NCBI RefSeq assembly: GCF_963855985.1
Contig: NC_087098.1
Coordinates: 13,846,501 to 13,910,500, forward strand
DNA from: Ostrinia nubilalis
Taxonomy: Eukaryota > Arthropoda > Insecta > Lepidoptera > Crambidae
Length of the DNA stretch: 64,000 nt
Direction: 5' to 3'
Below the pieces are notes generated by a model. That model did no database searches. It worked only from the letters and a program-made list of their open reading frames with translations, and was not told the DNA's origin. A program made the translations under genes and the position numbers. This document shows positions 63,130 through 64,000 of this stretch, piece after piece (position 1 is the first letter of the stretch; the number at the start of each line of letters is the position of its first letter).

Positions 63130-64000
63130 CCTTTAACCGACGACGTGATTTTTTTGTCACGCCGTCTGCGACGTGCGGTCTGTGGGACCGCTATACTGTT
63201 TACTCAAAAAGTAATATTTTTTTGTATAAAAGTATATTGGTTTTATATTTTTTGAGAACATTATAGTATTACAAATAAACATACGTATAATTTGCGAGGA
63301 ATCAATGTATATTTTTTATTTAAATATGGCTAAAACTTTTTTGACCCTTAATTTCATTGAAATTACACTAGAGCTCAATAATACCTATATAACTTGTAAA
63401 TTTTAATCAAAGCAAGAAAAACTATACTCCTTCCTAAATATAGTGAACATAATGAATAAAATAAAAATAAATGACACGTGTACATTACATGCACAAAAAA
63501 AATTGACGTAGGGTAAACATCAGGCAAAATCAGGACATTTTTTTTACTGCATGCCAAGCATTTTCGGAATGCATAGGTAACACCTGTAAGATAATTTCGT
63601 TTTCAATTTAGATGGACTAAAATGTACGTCTTTTTTGCAGCTGGTGCAATGACATCAGGCTGATTTGGCATGTCAGAGCTTAGAATACAGTCACTGTTTG
63701 CTTTACCACCCGTTTCGCGGTATTTTTTTTACAGACTACCATCTTTTACATAATATTATGTTCAAATATCAATATATCATTAGGAAATGTCTTTTCCTAG
63801 GTTGTGGTGGCCCAGGATCCATCATTTTTACGAAAAATTAGTCGTCTAAAACAAAAACGCCATTTTCAGTATGGTACAAAAATGTCACGTAGTCTGCGAC
63901 GTGCGGTCCCACAGACCGCTGTTGAACTTTAAATCGAATTATCTTATTAAAACTGCCCTCGTCGATGTAACCACTACCTGTAATGGCGTTTGGGCAACTA
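63130..64000. mobile_element. Probable piggyBac-like insertion, runs off the window
   Basis: It begins CCTTTAACCGACG immediately after a TTAA that is uninterrupted in the other Mutator-like copy, the target specificity of piggyBac elements. TCTGCGACGTGCGGTC occurs at about 63167 and again at about 63893. The right end is outside the window and no transposase is visible, so the assignment is tentative. Confidence 0.4.

Overview
The window looks like nuclear DNA of a moth or butterfly (Lepidoptera). It is AT-rich, its protein genes have spliceosomal introns, and it is crowded with repeats typical of lepidopteran genomes: short Helitron-like elements ending in CTAG after a small GC hairpin, (GTCT)n tracts, 5'-truncated RTE-type retroposon tails, and many small foldback/TIR elements. 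No bacterial, organellar or rRNA sequence was recognised. The species cannot be named from the sequence alone.

Three protein genes can be supported. (1) A minus-strand four-exon gene (10746 down to 3090, about 389 aa, function not recognised) with a 6-kb first intron full of transposons. (2) A plus-strand gene with one uninterrupted 1,704-codon ORF (16181-21295). It encodes an NLR-like STAND protein with N-terminal ankyrin repeats, a candidate PD-(D/E)XK nuclease domain, a long helical linker, a NACHT NTPase with clear Walker A, Walker B and sensor motifs, and a helical C-terminus. Its order of effector-like nuclease followed by STAND NTPase resembles bacterial Avs-type anti-phage proteins, and it is the most interesting gene here. 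(3) A minus-strand gene spanning at least 58240 to 25906. I reconstructed 17 exons from splice sites and phase; they encode a coiled-coil protein of at least 1,161 residues whose family I do not recognise. One coding exon near its 5' end appears to be missing from my model.

The second unusual feature is inside gene 3. The intron upstream of its third-last exon holds a 5.2-kb tandem array (28146-33420). Each of about 22 units carries the 3' splice site and the first ~57 bases of that same exon, so the pre-mRNA would present a row of decoy acceptors before the real exon.

Layout: 1-3.1 kb repeats; 3.1-10.7 kb gene 1 with hAT, Jockey, Helitron and nested inverted repeats; 10.7-16.1 kb intergenic, including a Mutator-like element with a GC-rich core; 16.2-21.3 kb NACHT gene; 21.3-25.9 kb intergenic repeats; 25.9-58.2 kb gene 3; 58.3-64 kb intergenic, ending in a second, inverted copy of the Mutator-like element cut by a TTAA-targeted element. 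Nothing suggests an operon or shared regulation among the three genes.
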